Shown here one piece after another: positions 16,515 through 25,258 of a stretch of 64,000 nucleotides of DNA. Source of the DNA: Chengkuizengella axinellae (GTDB taxonomy: Bacteria; Bacillota; Bacilli; Paenibacillales; KCTC-33759). The stretch spans positions 124,001-188,000 of the forward strand of contig NZ_JAVAMP010000007.1 in assembly GCF_030730905.1 (NCBI RefSeq), written 5' to 3'. Position 1 is the stretch's first letter; every line of letters begins with the position of its first letter. The translations under genes and the position numbers were made by a program. Below the pieces are notes generated by a model. The model worked only from the letters and a program-made list of their open reading frames with translations. It did not search any database and had not been told where the DNA came from.

Positions 16515-17750
16515 TTAAATAACCCAGTTCCCTGCACGGAAGATCGGTTCTACCAAACCATCCTCTGTTTCACCATCAATATCCAACTCTGCAGATCCAA
16601 TCATGAAATCAACATGTGTCAGACTTCTATTAAATCCCATTGCATCAATGTCCTCTTTGCTTTTTTCTTCCACATTTTCAATACACATTTGAAGTGCATT
16701 TCCTAAAGCAATATGACATGATGCATTCTCATCATACAAAGTGTCATAAAACACTAAATTAGAATTTGAAATTGGAGAATCATAAGGAACTAAAGCCACT
16801 TCTCCTAAAAATTTTGCACCCTCATCAATGGACAATATGTTTTTTAATATGTCATAACCCTCTTCTGCTTTGAAATCTACTACCTTACCCTCTTTAAATG
16901 TCAAGCTAAATTGATTGATTAACTTTCCACTGTAAACCAAAGGTTTTGTGCTGGTTACAGTCCCGTTTACACCATCTTTATGAGGAATTGTAAACACTTC
17001 TTCTGTTGGTATATTAGGTACAAACTTTGTTCCTTTCAAATTGGTGAAGTTTGCACACATCCACTTATGATCCTTATGTAGTTCAATGGTTAAATCTGTA
17101 CCAGGTGCTTTATAGTGAAGTTTTTTATATTTTTTCTCATTCAAAAGTTCAGCTCTCGTTTCTAAACCTTCAATGTGCTCCTTCCAACCATCTACAGGAT
17201 TTTCCTGATTGATTCTTGTAACTTCAAACATGGCATCCCATAATTTCTCTACTGCTTCTTCTTCAGTTAACTTTGGAAACATAAGCTTTGCCCATTCTGG
17301 AGATGGATAACTAAGCAATGTCCAGCTAATTCTCCCTGTTGATATATAATTTTGTGAATATTCTTTACTCTCTATACGACGTACTTTGTCAACCATTGCA
17401 ACACGATCAGGATCAATATCCTTTAACAATTCTGGATTTTTAGGTCGGATACTTAAAAAAGCCGCATTGTTGTCCGCCATCTCAAGGATCCCTTTGGTCT
17501 TCCACGAAGGAAATGCCTTTAATCCTTCATCAGATGCCAATTGATACTTTAATAAATCGACTTCATCATCAACATAGTCCACTAACACTTGTCTAGCTCC
17601 TGCCAAATATGCGTGTTTTACTAACTTTCGCGTAAAATTTGTTGCATAGACTGGGACGCTAATATATACATCCTGCCCCTTTTGTACATTCAAACCTACT
17701 TTTACCACTGTTTCTGCATATTTATCTAGTTTGTTTTCAAATTCACTCAA
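16515..17750 (-). CDS. M29 family metal-dependent aminopeptidase (AmpS-like)
   Basis: 411 residues, the usual length of the thermophilic-aminopeptidase (M29) family, which removes N-terminal residues from peptides in the cytoplasm using two metal ions. Likely metal-site residues are the Glu in NIPTEEVFTIP, Glu in FLGEVALVP, His in NASCHIALGNA, His in LTHVDFMIGS and the following Asp. The Ser/Thr-rich SNSNLVFYDTLYDENASC block is typical. The ATG has a ribosome site GGAGG a few bases upstream. Monocistronic with its own terminator. Confidence 0.9.
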   Translation of the reverse strand: MSEFENKLDKYAETVVKVGLNVQKGQDVYISVPVYATNFTRKLVKHAYLAGARQVLVDYVDDEVDLLKYQLASDEGLKAFPSWKTKGILEMADNNAAFLSIRPKNPELLKDIDPDRVAMVDKVRRIESKEYSQNYISTGRISWTLLSYPSPEWAKLMFPKLTEEEAVEKLWDAMFEVTRINQENPVDGWKEHIEGLETRAELLNEKKYKKLHYKAPGTDLTIELHKDHKWMCANFTNLKGTKFVPNIPTEEVFTIPHKDGVNGTVTSTKPLVYSGKLINQFSLTFKEGKVVDFKAEEGYDILKNILSIDEGAKFLGEVALVPYDSPISNSNLVFYDTLYDENASCHIALGNALQMCIENVEEKSKEDIDAMGFNRSLTHVDFMIGSAELDIDGETEDGLVEPIFRAGNWVI

Positions 17751-17885
17751 TGAGATAACCTCCTTATAATTCTACCTTTAACTCCCTCATTCTTACATTA
17801 TCATATCCTATTCCACTAAGCACTTTACTAAGATAAATATTCCCTGCGTTCATAAAGTTGAACATTATTTTTTCAAATATAAAAA

Positions 17886-17894
17886 TGATATAAT
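17886..17894 (+). promoter_or_regulatory. Extended -10 promoter of fetAB-like operon
   Basis: TGATATAAT, an extended -10 element, 35 bases before the ATG of the ATPase gene. No good -35 box is seen, as expected for extended -10 promoters. Confidence 0.55.
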
Positions 17895-17929
17895 CAAGCT
17901 ATACTCCATTAATTGGAAAGGATGACCTT

Positions 17930-18580
17930 ATGTTTCAGCTTAAAGATGTGAAAGTCGACCCTATCTTGAATATTAAAGCTCTACATTTTGAACAACGAAG
18001 AATCACAAGTATTATCGGAAAAAGTGGAAGTGGAAAATCCACCTTATTAAAATTGCTGAATCATCTAATTAGTTATGATAATGGAATTATTCAATACAAT
18101 GGACAGGATATCAGCACAATGGATCCCATTCAATTACGTCGTGAGGTAGTCATGTTGTCACAAACTCCTTCTATATATGATGGTACAGTAAAAGACAACT
18201 TACTAATTGGCTTAAAGTTCAGTGAGAAAGATACCGATTCGATCCATGATCAACAGTTGCATGATCTTTTAGAAAAATTTGACCTTCATAAAAAACTAGA
18301 TGAAAATGCAGATGATCTTTCTGGCGGGGAAAAGCAGCGCCTTGCTTTTGCGAGAATTATTTTAATGGACCCTCCTGTTTATTTACTGGACGAGCCAACT
18401 TCAGCTTTAGATGATGAAACAGCGGATGAAGTGATGGAGCGTTTTTTCCAATTTATCAAATCGAATCAAAAAACAGTAATCATGGTTACCCACTCCTTAA
18501 AAGTTGCAGAAAAATTTTCAGATAAAATCGTTGATATAACTAATATAAATGATAAAGAAATGAGTGTGACCCATGGATAG
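17930..18580 (+). CDS. fetA: ABC transporter ATP-binding protein, FetA/YbbL-like
   Basis: 216 residues with Walker A GKSGSGKST, Q-loop LSQTPSIYDGT, signature LSGGEKQR, Walker B VYLLDEPTSALD and switch MVTHS. The short size and the overlap (8 bases) with a UPF0014 permease identify the FetAB/YbbLM type, reported as iron exporters relieving oxidative stress in E. coli. The iron role here is by homology only. AAAGGATG precedes the ATG. Confidence 0.8.
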   Translation: MFQLKDVKVDPILNIKALHFEQRRITSIIGKSGSGKSTLLKLLNHLISYDNGIIQYNGQDISTMDPIQLRREVVMLSQTPSIYDGTVKDNLLIGLKFSEKDTDSIHDQQLHDLLEKFDLHKKLDENADDLSGGEKQRLAFARIILMDPPVYLLDEPTSALDDETADEVMERFFQFIKSNQKTVIMVTHSLKVAEKFSDKIVDITNINDKEMSVTHG

Positions 18581-19358
18581 CATTCAAGATATCACTTTAG
18601 TACAGCTATTTACTTCGTATATTTTTATATTGATATTAATTGCAATCGTAAAATGGTTAGGTATTCGAAGGGAAAAAGAAATTTTAATAGCCTCCTTTCG
18701 TATGAGTATTCAATTAGCGCTTGTAGGTTATCTTTTAACTTATGTTTTTGAAAATCCAAACCCATTCATTACGGTATTCATCATCTTATTTATGCAGGCG
18801 TTTGCCGTATATAATGTATACAATAGGGTGAAAACAAAGATTTCTACAGAGCTCAAAAAAATTATTGCATTTGCTTTATTTTTAGGAACCACTTTAAGTA
18901 TGCTTTATTTTGATTTTATCGTCATACAATTTACTCCATGGTATGATCCACGTTATTTCATTCCAATTGCTGGTATGATCATTGGGAATTCTATGACTGG
19001 AATCACATTAGGAATCTCAACATTGATGGATGGAATGCACAGCAAAAGACAATACATAGAATCCTCATTAATGCTCGGGGCTACGCCAAAAGAAGCTTCA
19101 CGATTTATAGTTAGACAATCTTTTGATGCAGCTATCTTGCCAACAGTGAATAGTATGGTGGGCACAGGTATTGTGTTTCTGCCAGGTATGATGACAGGGG
19201 TAATTTTATCCGGTGCTGATCCAATGATTGCCATCAAATACCAAATTGTTATTTTACTTGGAATAACAGCAAGTGTCTCGCTTTCCATTTTGTTATTATT
19301 GCAACTAGGGTATAAAACTTTTTACAATAATAAAGCACAATTAAAAAAAACTACCTGA
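18573..19358 (+). CDS. fetB: ABC transporter permease, FetB/YbbM-like (UPF0014)
   Basis: 261 residues with about seven membrane segments. The family blocks REKEILIASFRMSIQLALVGY, then PIAGMIIGNSMTG and GATPKEASR, and LPGMMTGVILSGADP are all present. Its start overlaps the end of the ATPase gene, so the two form one transporter of two proteins. Predicted cytoplasmic-membrane exporter, probably of iron. Confidence 0.88.
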   Translation: MDSIQDITLVQLFTSYIFILILIAIVKWLGIRREKEILIASFRMSIQLALVGYLLTYVFENPNPFITVFIILFMQAFAVYNVYNRVKTKISTELKKIIAFALFLGTTLSMLYFDFIVIQFTPWYDPRYFIPIAGMIIGNSMTGITLGISTLMDGMHSKRQYIESSLMLGATPKEASRFIVRQSFDAAILPTVNSMVGTGIVFLPGMMTGVILSGADPMIAIKYQIVILLGITASVSLSILLLLQLGYKTFYNNKAQLKKTT

Positions 19359-19455
19359 TATTCTTCCCAATACTTTATGACAGATTATGATCAACTTACG
19401 CATATACTTATATAAGCAAAGTTATACGACGGATCTCAAAAGGAGTACAAAAATA

Positions 19456-20145
19456 ATGAGGTTAAAAATCATTTACATGTCTATTCTCACTATCATCTTA
19501 ATGTACGTGCCTTTTGTAGGTACGTTCCTTAGAGTTACAAATACGATGATTCACGAAACAGGGCATGCTCTTATTACTCAATTTACTAATGGTGAAGTGA
19601 CCAAAATTGAATTATTTTCGAATCTAGAAGGGGTAACTTTCACAAGGTATTCTCTTTGGATCGGGGGGTTTTTATCTGGTATCGGCGGGTATGTATTTGC
19701 CTCCATGATGGCATTCATATTTATCTGGTTATGGAATAAAGGAAAATACAAATGGATGATTCATATCTTATTGTATATTTCTTTGATTAACCTCATATTT
19801 TGGGTAAGAAATCTATATGGTGTCCTTTGGCTGTTCTGTTTTATCCCTTTTTTAATTTATTTTCTCATGGAAAAAAGCCAAAAGTTTTTAGAAAATGTCA
19901 CCCTAATTCTCTCCATTCTACTGCTCACAACTTCATTTTTCTCAACTGTAGACATTCTAGTATTAAGTCTCATTTCTCCAAGCAGAGCTGGAGATGCTGC
20001 ATTTTTAAATTCAGTGACATACATTCCGACTTTGGTATGGGGAATCTTATTCTTTTTTCAAGCTCTATGTTTTGCTTATTTATCCATTAAAGTTTTAATG
20101 CCTAAAAAAAGTAAAGTCATCAATAAAAGTTCAATACAATATTAA
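19456..20145 (+). CDS. M50B-like membrane metallopeptidase family protein
   Basis: About 229 residues, mostly membrane helices, with MIHETGHALITQ in or beside the first one: the HExxH zinc motif appears as HETGH. This fits the M50B-like family (PF13398) found in bacilli, related distantly to site-2 proteases. No PDZ domain. I choose ATG 19456 because AAAAGGAG lies ~10 bases upstream; a longer frame from 19387 has no ribosome site and no extra domain. Substrate unknown. Confidence 0.7.
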   Translation: MRLKIIYMSILTIILMYVPFVGTFLRVTNTMIHETGHALITQFTNGEVTKIELFSNLEGVTFTRYSLWIGGFLSGIGGYVFASMMAFIFIWLWNKGKYKWMIHILLYISLINLIFWVRNLYGVLWLFCFIPFLIYFLMEKSQKFLENVTLILSILLLTTSFFSTVDILVLSLISPSRAGDAAFLNSVTYIPTLVWGILFFFQALCFAYLSIKVLMPKKSKVINKSSIQY

Positions 20146-20168
20146 TATTCAATACACATGTTATGATC

Positions 20169-20204
20169 AAGAGAACTAGAGGAAATTCATCCCCTAGTTC
20201 TTTT
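20169..20204 (+). terminator. Terminator after the M50B-like gene
   Basis: Arms AGAACTAG and CTAGTTCT followed by TTT, 25 bases after the stop codon. Confidence 0.75.
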
Positions 20205-20355
20205 CATGTGTTCATTTCTTACCGAATATATCAAAAGAAACACCTTTAACTTCACCTATCTAAAATGTTACAATGAAACAGGCAACCAATAGAAAACTAT
20301 AAGACAGGTTTTATTTGTTTTCATTTATACTAAAAGTAATTACATAAGGTTAGGT

Positions 20356-21189
20356 GTGGTGAGTTTGGACTGGAAAAATTTATATAAAGGTTTTTTAATG
20401 GGAACAAGTGATATTATCCCTGGAGTCAGTGCTGGAACTATTGCTGTTGTCGTCGGTGTATATGATAAAGTATTAGAATCTATAAATGGAATATTCAGCA
20501 GAGAGTGGAAAAGACATCTCCTATTTTTATTACCCATTGCAATCGGAATGTTGGCTGCTATCGGGTTTTTAAGCAATATAATGGAATTGTTATTAGAACA
20601 ATTTCCACAGCCTACATTCTTTTTCTTTTTAGGTTTGATTATTGGGATTCTTCCCTTTTTGTTTATTGAGGCTGGTGCCAAAACAAACTTTACAGCCAGA
20701 CACTATATCCTGTTAATCATTTTTGGAATCGCTATTGCATCTATGAGATTTTTTCAGGAAGAATCAAACGCAGCCATTTGGGATACAATTGGACCTACTG
20801 AATTAGTTTTATTATTTTTATCTGGCTGGATGGCTAGTTCTGCAATGATTTTACCTGGTGTAAGTGGTTCATTCCTACTATTGCTTTTTGGAGTCTATCC
20901 TACAATTATACGTGCTGTATCTGATTTTGATCTAGTTATACTTGCAGTTGTAGGACTTGGGGTTATTCTAGGCCTCGCTATTATGAGCAGACTGCTGCAT
21001 TATCTTATTTCTAATTTTTCTACAATGATGTACGCTATTATCATAGGAATGGTTTCGGGTTCTACTATTGTTATTTTCCCAGGTCTGGATGGAGAGATAT
21101 TGCTCAGTTTAATAACTCTTTGTTTGGGACTTGCTGCTGCTTATGCTTTAGGGAAAATTGAACATTCCAGCAAATCAAAAAAGTTATAA
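20356..21189 (+). CDS. DUF368 membrane protein (PopT-like undecaprenyl phosphate translocase)
   Basis: 277 residues and about eight membrane helices. The family marks GTSDIIPGVSAGTIAVVVGVY near the N-terminus and MILPGVSGSFLLLLFGVY in the second half are duplicated PGVSG-type motifs. DUF368 proteins (PopT) have been implicated in recycling undecaprenyl phosphate across the membrane for cell-wall synthesis; that role is transferred by family. The start is GTG 20356 with a weak AAGG upstream; a TTG nine bases later is also possible. Confidence 0.8.
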   Translation: MVSLDWKNLYKGFLMGTSDIIPGVSAGTIAVVVGVYDKVLESINGIFSREWKRHLLFLLPIAIGMLAAIGFLSNIMELLLEQFPQPTFFFFLGLIIGILPFLFIEAGAKTNFTARHYILLIIFGIAIASMRFFQEESNAAIWDTIGPTELVLLFLSGWMASSAMILPGVSGSFLLLLFGVYPTIIRAVSDFDLVILAVVGLGVILGLAIMSRLLHYLISNFSTMMYAIIIGMVSGSTIVIFPGLDGEILLSLITLCLGLAAAYALGKIEHSSKSKKL

Positions 21190-21225
21190 ATTGTTATGTT
21201 ATAAAAAAGATATATTGCATAAATA

Positions 21226-21266
21226 AAAACATCTCAACCACTTAATGGAATGAGATGTTTTATTTT
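21226..21266. terminator. Two-way terminator between convergent genes
   Basis: A perfect 11-bp stem AAAACATCTCA / TGAGATGTTTT with A and T runs on both sides, between the DUF368 gene (+) and the gene at 21282 (-). Confidence 0.85.
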
Positions 21267-21281
21267 GGTCTTTTCTTTATT

Positions 21282-21731
21282 CTAAATATTCTCATCAATA
21301 CTTTCATCATAATTTATGAGATGATCAATAACGGAGTCAAGCATTTCATTTGACCTCATATCATCAAATTTCCTTAGCACTTTATTGAATTTATTACCAA
21401 AAACAAAGATCAAATTTCTTTTCCATTCAAGGGTACTATCAGGAAAGTAGGCTTCAACTAAATTCACATAATCATTCATCATTTCAGAAGGTTCAACTTT
21501 GTTAACAACATACACACAACCCTCATCTATCTGATTATTAATGACACCATACATGATGACTGGTTCATAGGTAAAATAACAACCAAAAATGATTTGACAA
21601 GGAGCGTTATTCTCCTCTTCTTCATCTTTGGCAATCGTCCTATGAAATTTAGGAATTGTTACAGCGGGTTTTGAATTCATAATCTCATGTAACTCCGTTA
21701 AGATATTCTCAAACGATCCTATCACTTCCAT
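21282..21731 (-). CDS. Hypothetical protein
   Basis: About 149 residues from ATG 21731, which has GGAGAGGAGAGG roughly 8 bases upstream. The frame is open to an ATG at 21815 without a ribosome site, which would add 28 residues. The protein is acidic, soluble and without signal peptide or membrane segments (MEVIGSFENILTELHEIMNS at the start; a Cys-containing CQIIFGCYFTYEPVIMYG strand region). I do not recognise a family. It ends at a two-way terminator. Confidence 0.55.
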   Translation of the reverse strand: MEVIGSFENILTELHEIMNSKPAVTIPKFHRTIAKDEEEENNAPCQIIFGCYFTYEPVIMYGVINNQIDEGCVYVVNKVEPSEMMNDYVNLVEAYFPDSTLEWKRNLIFVFGNKFNKVLRKFDDMRSNEMLDSVIDHLINYDESIDENI

Positions 21732-21904
21732 TCCTTCATCCTCTCCTCTCCAATAGATTAAATAAATCCGGGGATACCGAAAGAAGCATACTTGAAGATC
21801 GTTAACATGGATCATACATTCATAAGAATCAAAACACTTTCAAGGAACAAAACCTTCCTTAATTTATTATATCATAATATTCAGAAAATTTACTAAAATA
21901 GCCT

Positions 21905-22038
21905 CATTTATATGGACCAACTGTTAAAAATAGTCAAGCACACAGTACTCACGGAGAAACTCGAATAATGCGCCATGCATATGGGGAGGTACAATATTAC
22001 GTCCATTGCTGCTAAGAACTCAAATAAGAAAGGAATAA
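21905..22038 (+). pseudogene. Relic of a monomeric sarcosine oxidase / N-methyltryptophan oxidase
   Basis: The plus strand encodes HSTHGETRIMRHAYGEVQYYV and, after a 1-base shift, RPLLLRTQ. This matches the conserved HHGDTRxIRHAYGEGxxYVPLxLRxQ block of MSOX-type flavoenzymes, where the His and Arg lie near the FAD. Nothing else of the ~390-residue enzyme remains: no start, no FAD-binding N-terminus, no C-terminal Cys motif. Confidence 0.65.
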
Positions 22039-22142
22039 CCCAACTTATATAGAAATACTTATACTAAAGGATATTTTACAAAACATTGTTAAAGTTTAAA
22101 AGTCATGAATATTAATAAAGAATGAAATGGGAGGGTCTTCAA

Positions 22143-22313
22143 ATGAGAGTCGCAAAAGAAAAAAGCTCGTATAAGTACGTATCCAATGGCATTACATTTG
22201 GATCAGCATTGGCTATAGCAATATCTTGGAGCATTCATAAATCCATTATCTGGGCGATTATACACGGCATCTTTAGTTGGCTATACGTTCTTTATTATGT
22301 AATAACTAGGTGA
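22143..22313 (+). CDS. Small membrane protein
   Basis: 56 residues starting at ATG 22143, with GGGAGG about 9 bases upstream. A Lys-rich N-terminus is followed by two hydrophobic segments (GITFGSALAIAISWSI and WAIIHGIFSWLYVLYYVI). This SGxALAxxISW...WAIxHGxxSWxYVxYY pattern is familiar among small hypothetical proteins of bacilli. Role unknown. Its own terminator follows. Confidence 0.65.
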   Translation: MRVAKEKSSYKYVSNGITFGSALAIAISWSIHKSIIWAIIHGIFSWLYVLYYVITR

Positions 22314-22328
22314 ATCAAACCTCTGTTG

Positions 22329-22364
22329 AGACTTAGAATTCATTAACTGAATCTAAGTCTTTTT
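22329..22364. terminator. Two-way terminator
   Basis: Arms AGACTTAGAATTC and GAATCTAAGTCT with one bulged base, T run on the plus side. It serves the small membrane protein; on the minus strand it overlaps the stop of the EamA gene. Confidence 0.7.
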
Positions 22365-23246
22365 CATTCTAGTACTATATAAAATCCCGATAATCACCAG
22401 TAACATACCCATCACATGACCTAAAGTAAGCTTTTCATCTAAAAATAAGTAAGAACATAACAAAGTTGATAAAGGTAATACGGCTGTAAAAACACCGGCT
22501 ACATTCCCAGAAACATTCGAAACCCCATTATACCAAAGGAAAAATGCAAGAACGGTTACTATGATTGCAAAATAGATGACATAAAACCAATCTTTCATGG
22601 TCGGTTGAATAAAATCAAATTTCATTGCCTCGTAAATGGAGAACGGTAAAAATAAAAGAAACCCAAAAAAAGAAACAAAGGTTGAAATAGCTACTGGACT
22701 CAATTTATTCGAAAGTAATTTACCTAAAATCGTAAATATAGCTTCTCCAGTCACTGCAACAAGAATCAATAGATTACCCCAAATAGGAAAATAACCATTT
22801 GCGCTACTTTCCCCGCTGCCAAGGTTTATTGCTAAAATTCCACATACAGCAAACAATATCCCCATTAGAATGTTTCTAGTTATTTTTTCTTTTAATATCA
22901 TGTATGAAAATAGAGCAATAACCATTGGAGTTGCACTTGTAATCACCCCACTATCTAGTGCTGTTGTATATTGAACTCCATATAATAAACAAACACTGAA
23001 CAAAAATACACCCGTGAAAGATTGAAGAAACAGGACTAAATACTGCTTCTTTGTTAACTTCGGTATACCTCCTTCCAATATAAACAGCAAGAAAAACAAT
23101 AGCACTGAAGCTAATCCAAAACGAATCCCTGAAGCTAAAAAAACAGGGATACTCTGCACCATTAATTTTCCAATCACAATGGAACTTCCAACAATAAACA
23201 TGGCAGAAGTAAGATAAATATAAGGCATTAAATTCCTAAACGACAT
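22353..23246 (-). CDS. EamA/DMT family permease
   Basis: 297 residues with ten predicted membrane helices in two EamA repeats, each ending in a conserved block (YMILKEKITRNILMGILFAV and YLFLDEKLTLGHVMGMLLVI). Members of the drug/metabolite transporter superfamily move small metabolites across the inner membrane. Substrate cannot be inferred from position. It is divergent from the SDR gene at 23616. Confidence 0.85.
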   Translation of the reverse strand: MSFRNLMPYIYLTSAMFIVGSSIVIGKLMVQSIPVFLASGIRFGLASVLLFFLLFILEGGIPKLTKKQYLVLFLQSFTGVFLFSVCLLYGVQYTTALDSGVITSATPMVIALFSYMILKEKITRNILMGILFAVCGILAINLGSGESSANGYFPIWGNLLILVAVTGEAIFTILGKLLSNKLSPVAISTFVSFFGFLLFLPFSIYEAMKFDFIQPTMKDWFYVIYFAIIVTVLAFFLWYNGVSNVSGNVAGVFTAVLPLSTLLCSYLFLDEKLTLGHVMGMLLVIIGILYSTRMKKT

Positions 23247-23362
23247 CTGATGAACACCTACTTTTTTAAAAACAAATGTAACACCTTAAATGGGAAAAGT
23301 TAAGCACCACTGTTTAGGTATTTTCATAGTACCATTGATTAAATACTTATTTACCAATCCAC

Positions 23363-23393
23363 TTGACTTAGAGTTAACTCTAAGGTTTATAAT
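23363..23393 (+). promoter_or_regulatory. MerR-type promoter with 19-bp spacer and palindromic operator
   Basis: TTGACT (23363-23368) and TATAAT (23388-23393) are 19 bases apart, and the spacer carries the perfect palindrome CTTAGAGTTAACTCTAAG (23367-23384). This is the arrangement used by MerR-family activators, which untwist an overlong spacer. It points at the SDR gene at 23616, about 220 bases on. No MerR gene is found in the window. Confidence 0.75.
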
Positions 23394-23615
23394 CAATTCT
23401 AAAAGTAAAAACAATAAAGAGAACATATGGTATAACAAATCGGTAAAGGACAAACTGACACAGTAATTAATAAAGAAATCTGATAAAGGAAAGGATAACG
23501 AGTGCCAAATCATTCGTTTTTATCAAACATAAAGCAAACTAAAAAAGAAATAGATTGTACAATATCGATTTTAGTGCCAGTTAACATGTAATAAAAAAAG
23601 AAAGAAGGATGAATA
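23394..23615 (+). other. Long leader of the SDR gene
   Basis: AT-rich, about 220 bases between the MerR-type promoter and the SDR start. I see no good leader peptide, terminator or riboswitch. A gene fragment such as a lost first gene cannot be recognised. Confidence 0.4.
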
Positions 23616-24473
23616 ATGGAAAAACAAATCGCGGTCATTACAGGAACTTCGACAGGTCTTGGTCTTACATTAACACAAAAATTAGCAAATGAAGGTTGGA
23701 AAGTCTATGCGACAATGAGGAATTTGGAAAAAGGACAATCCATTCGAGACTTACAACAATCAGGGTTAAGCGTTGAACTGCTGCAGTTAGATGTACAGTC
23801 ACAAGATTCAGTTGATAAAGCCATTCAGACGGTAATCGACCAAGAAGGACAAATTAACTTATTAGTGAATAATGCAGGAATTGGATATATTAAAACGACC
23901 GAACAATCTACTGAAAAAGAATATACAAATGTGTTTGATATTAATACTTTTGGAGCAATTCGCTGTACAAAAGCTGTCCTTCCGCACATGCGTGAGAGAA
24001 AACAAGGAAAAATTGTAGCCATTTCTTCAGTAGGTGGTTTAGTGGGACAACCATTAAATGAAATCTACTGCGCATCGAAGTTTGCTTTGGAAGGTTATTA
24101 TGAAAGCCTCGCTACTTATGTAACTCCTTATTTCGGAGTAGAATTCATGATTGTTGAACCAGGTGGAATTTCATCTGAATTTGCGAATAGCGTTCTTGCC
24201 GGTATGGCTAGTAATGGAGGTTTCTACAAGGATGATTTTGAACCTGTTGTTAATGACTATATGGGAACAAGATCAGAACGATCAGATGGTAATATTTATC
24301 AAACCCCTTCTGAAGTTGCAGATGTAGTCCTAACTCAATTAAAAACGAATCCATTTCCTTTACGAGTTAGAACATCTGAGTGGGCTGAAGATTTCTGCCA
24401 ATATAAAACAAAAGAAGATCCGACAGGTTTAATTCAAACAAAAAATGTTGTAAAACAAATGTTAGGGAAATAA
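23616..24473 (+). CDS. SDR family oxidoreductase
   Basis: 285 residues of classical SDR: TGTSTGLGLTL nucleotide loop, NNAGIGY, catalytic Ser in AISSVGG, and YCASKFALEGYYESL with Tyr and Lys. The ~40 residues beyond the core are typical of the larger classical SDRs. AAGAAGGATGAATA gives the ribosome site before the ATG. Such SDRs in bacilli are commonly MerR-controlled, which agrees with the promoter upstream. Substrate unknown, perhaps an aldehyde or ketone. Confidence 0.85.
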   Translation: MEKQIAVITGTSTGLGLTLTQKLANEGWKVYATMRNLEKGQSIRDLQQSGLSVELLQLDVQSQDSVDKAIQTVIDQEGQINLLVNNAGIGYIKTTEQSTEKEYTNVFDINTFGAIRCTKAVLPHMRERKQGKIVAISSVGGLVGQPLNEIYCASKFALEGYYESLATYVTPYFGVEFMIVEPGGISSEFANSVLAGMASNGGFYKDDFEPVVNDYMGTRSERSDGNIYQTPSEVADVVLTQLKTNPFPLRVRTSEWAEDFCQYKTKEDPTGLIQTKNVVKQMLGK

Positions 24474-24491
24474 ACATAAAGCCTAATTTCC

Positions 24492-24524
24492 ATCAGTGGG
24501 AGTTTTCTCTCATTTCCCACTGAT
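24492..24524 (+). terminator. Palindromic repeat family B copy acting as terminator of the SDR gene
   Basis: ATCAGTGGGA and TCCCACTGAT arms around a T-rich loop, 18 bases after the stop codon, followed by a T-rich tail. The arm core (TCAGTGGGAG) is shared with the repeats at 13345 and 63841. Confidence 0.65.
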
Positions 24525-24554
24525 AAATTTTTTCAAAATAGTTTATTTTTAATA

Positions 24555-25147
24555 TTATCCTTTTAAAACCATATCTGCCTTCTTTTCAGGAGATTCTGTG
24601 TTCAAATAATACTCCTCCGCCATCCAATATCTATTTTTAAACTTTGTAATGTTCTTTTGTGTCTCTTCATTCTCGCGATGAAACCTTTTATCCCTAGGAC
24701 AGTCCAAATATACTAAATAATCAAAGAAGCCCCTCCACTCTTTACGCTGCAGAAAAACACCTTCAATTACGATCACACCATCATGAGGCAATTTTATTTG
24801 TTTCATAAGATGATCATCGGATTGATCAAGATAATATGGAAGACTCAGTTCATTTTCATATTTCATCTTTTCAAAAAAAGAGAACTCAATCCATTAACAT
24901 CCCACTGTAAATGATAATATTCGTACCATTCATCGTACCCAGTATGATATCGTTTTTTACGCTCAACAATATGATCATCAATATGAAAAACATGAAACGA
25001 AATGTTCTCTTCTTTCAAGCAGTGACTTAGCTTTTGCACAAGCGTCGTTTTACCTGAACGACTTAACCCGTCGATCCCCAAAATGAACCGATTCCCACCC
25101 TCAGCAGTATTTATCACATTCAATAGTTTTTTTATATTATAATCCAT
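24555..25147 (-). pseudogene. Uridine-kinase-like P-loop kinase, frameshifted
   Basis: Two frames give one protein of ~197 residues. The first part (from ATG 25147, with GGGGG upstream) holds the P-loop GIDGLSRSGKTTLVQ and the FHIDDHIVERKKRYHTGYDE nucleoside-kinase block; the second has DGVIVIEGVFLQRKEW and the LID-like RDKRFHREN. They join at DVNGLSSLFFEKMKYENE if one T is removed from a run of seven T (complement of 24873-24879). As written the first frame stops at LFLKR. It may be a true mutation, a slippage site or a sequencing error; without that base it would be an intact phosphoribulokinase/uridine-kinase-family protein. Confidence 0.75.
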
Positions 25148-25258
25148 AACAAATCCCCCATGTTCAATTCTCATTTTCTAAAAAGAAAAAGGGTCAAATC
25201 CACTACAGACTTAACCCTCATTTTTTAGATTTATTCTTTACTTTATTTTATCAAACCA

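Noticed and set aside
19387-19455. Longer N-terminus of the M50B-like gene
   Set aside because: No ribosome site before ATG 19387, whereas AAAAGGAG precedes ATG 19456.
23286-23513. 75-codon minus-strand frame
   Set aside because: It covers the MerR-type promoter, lacks a ribosome site and has no recognisable features.
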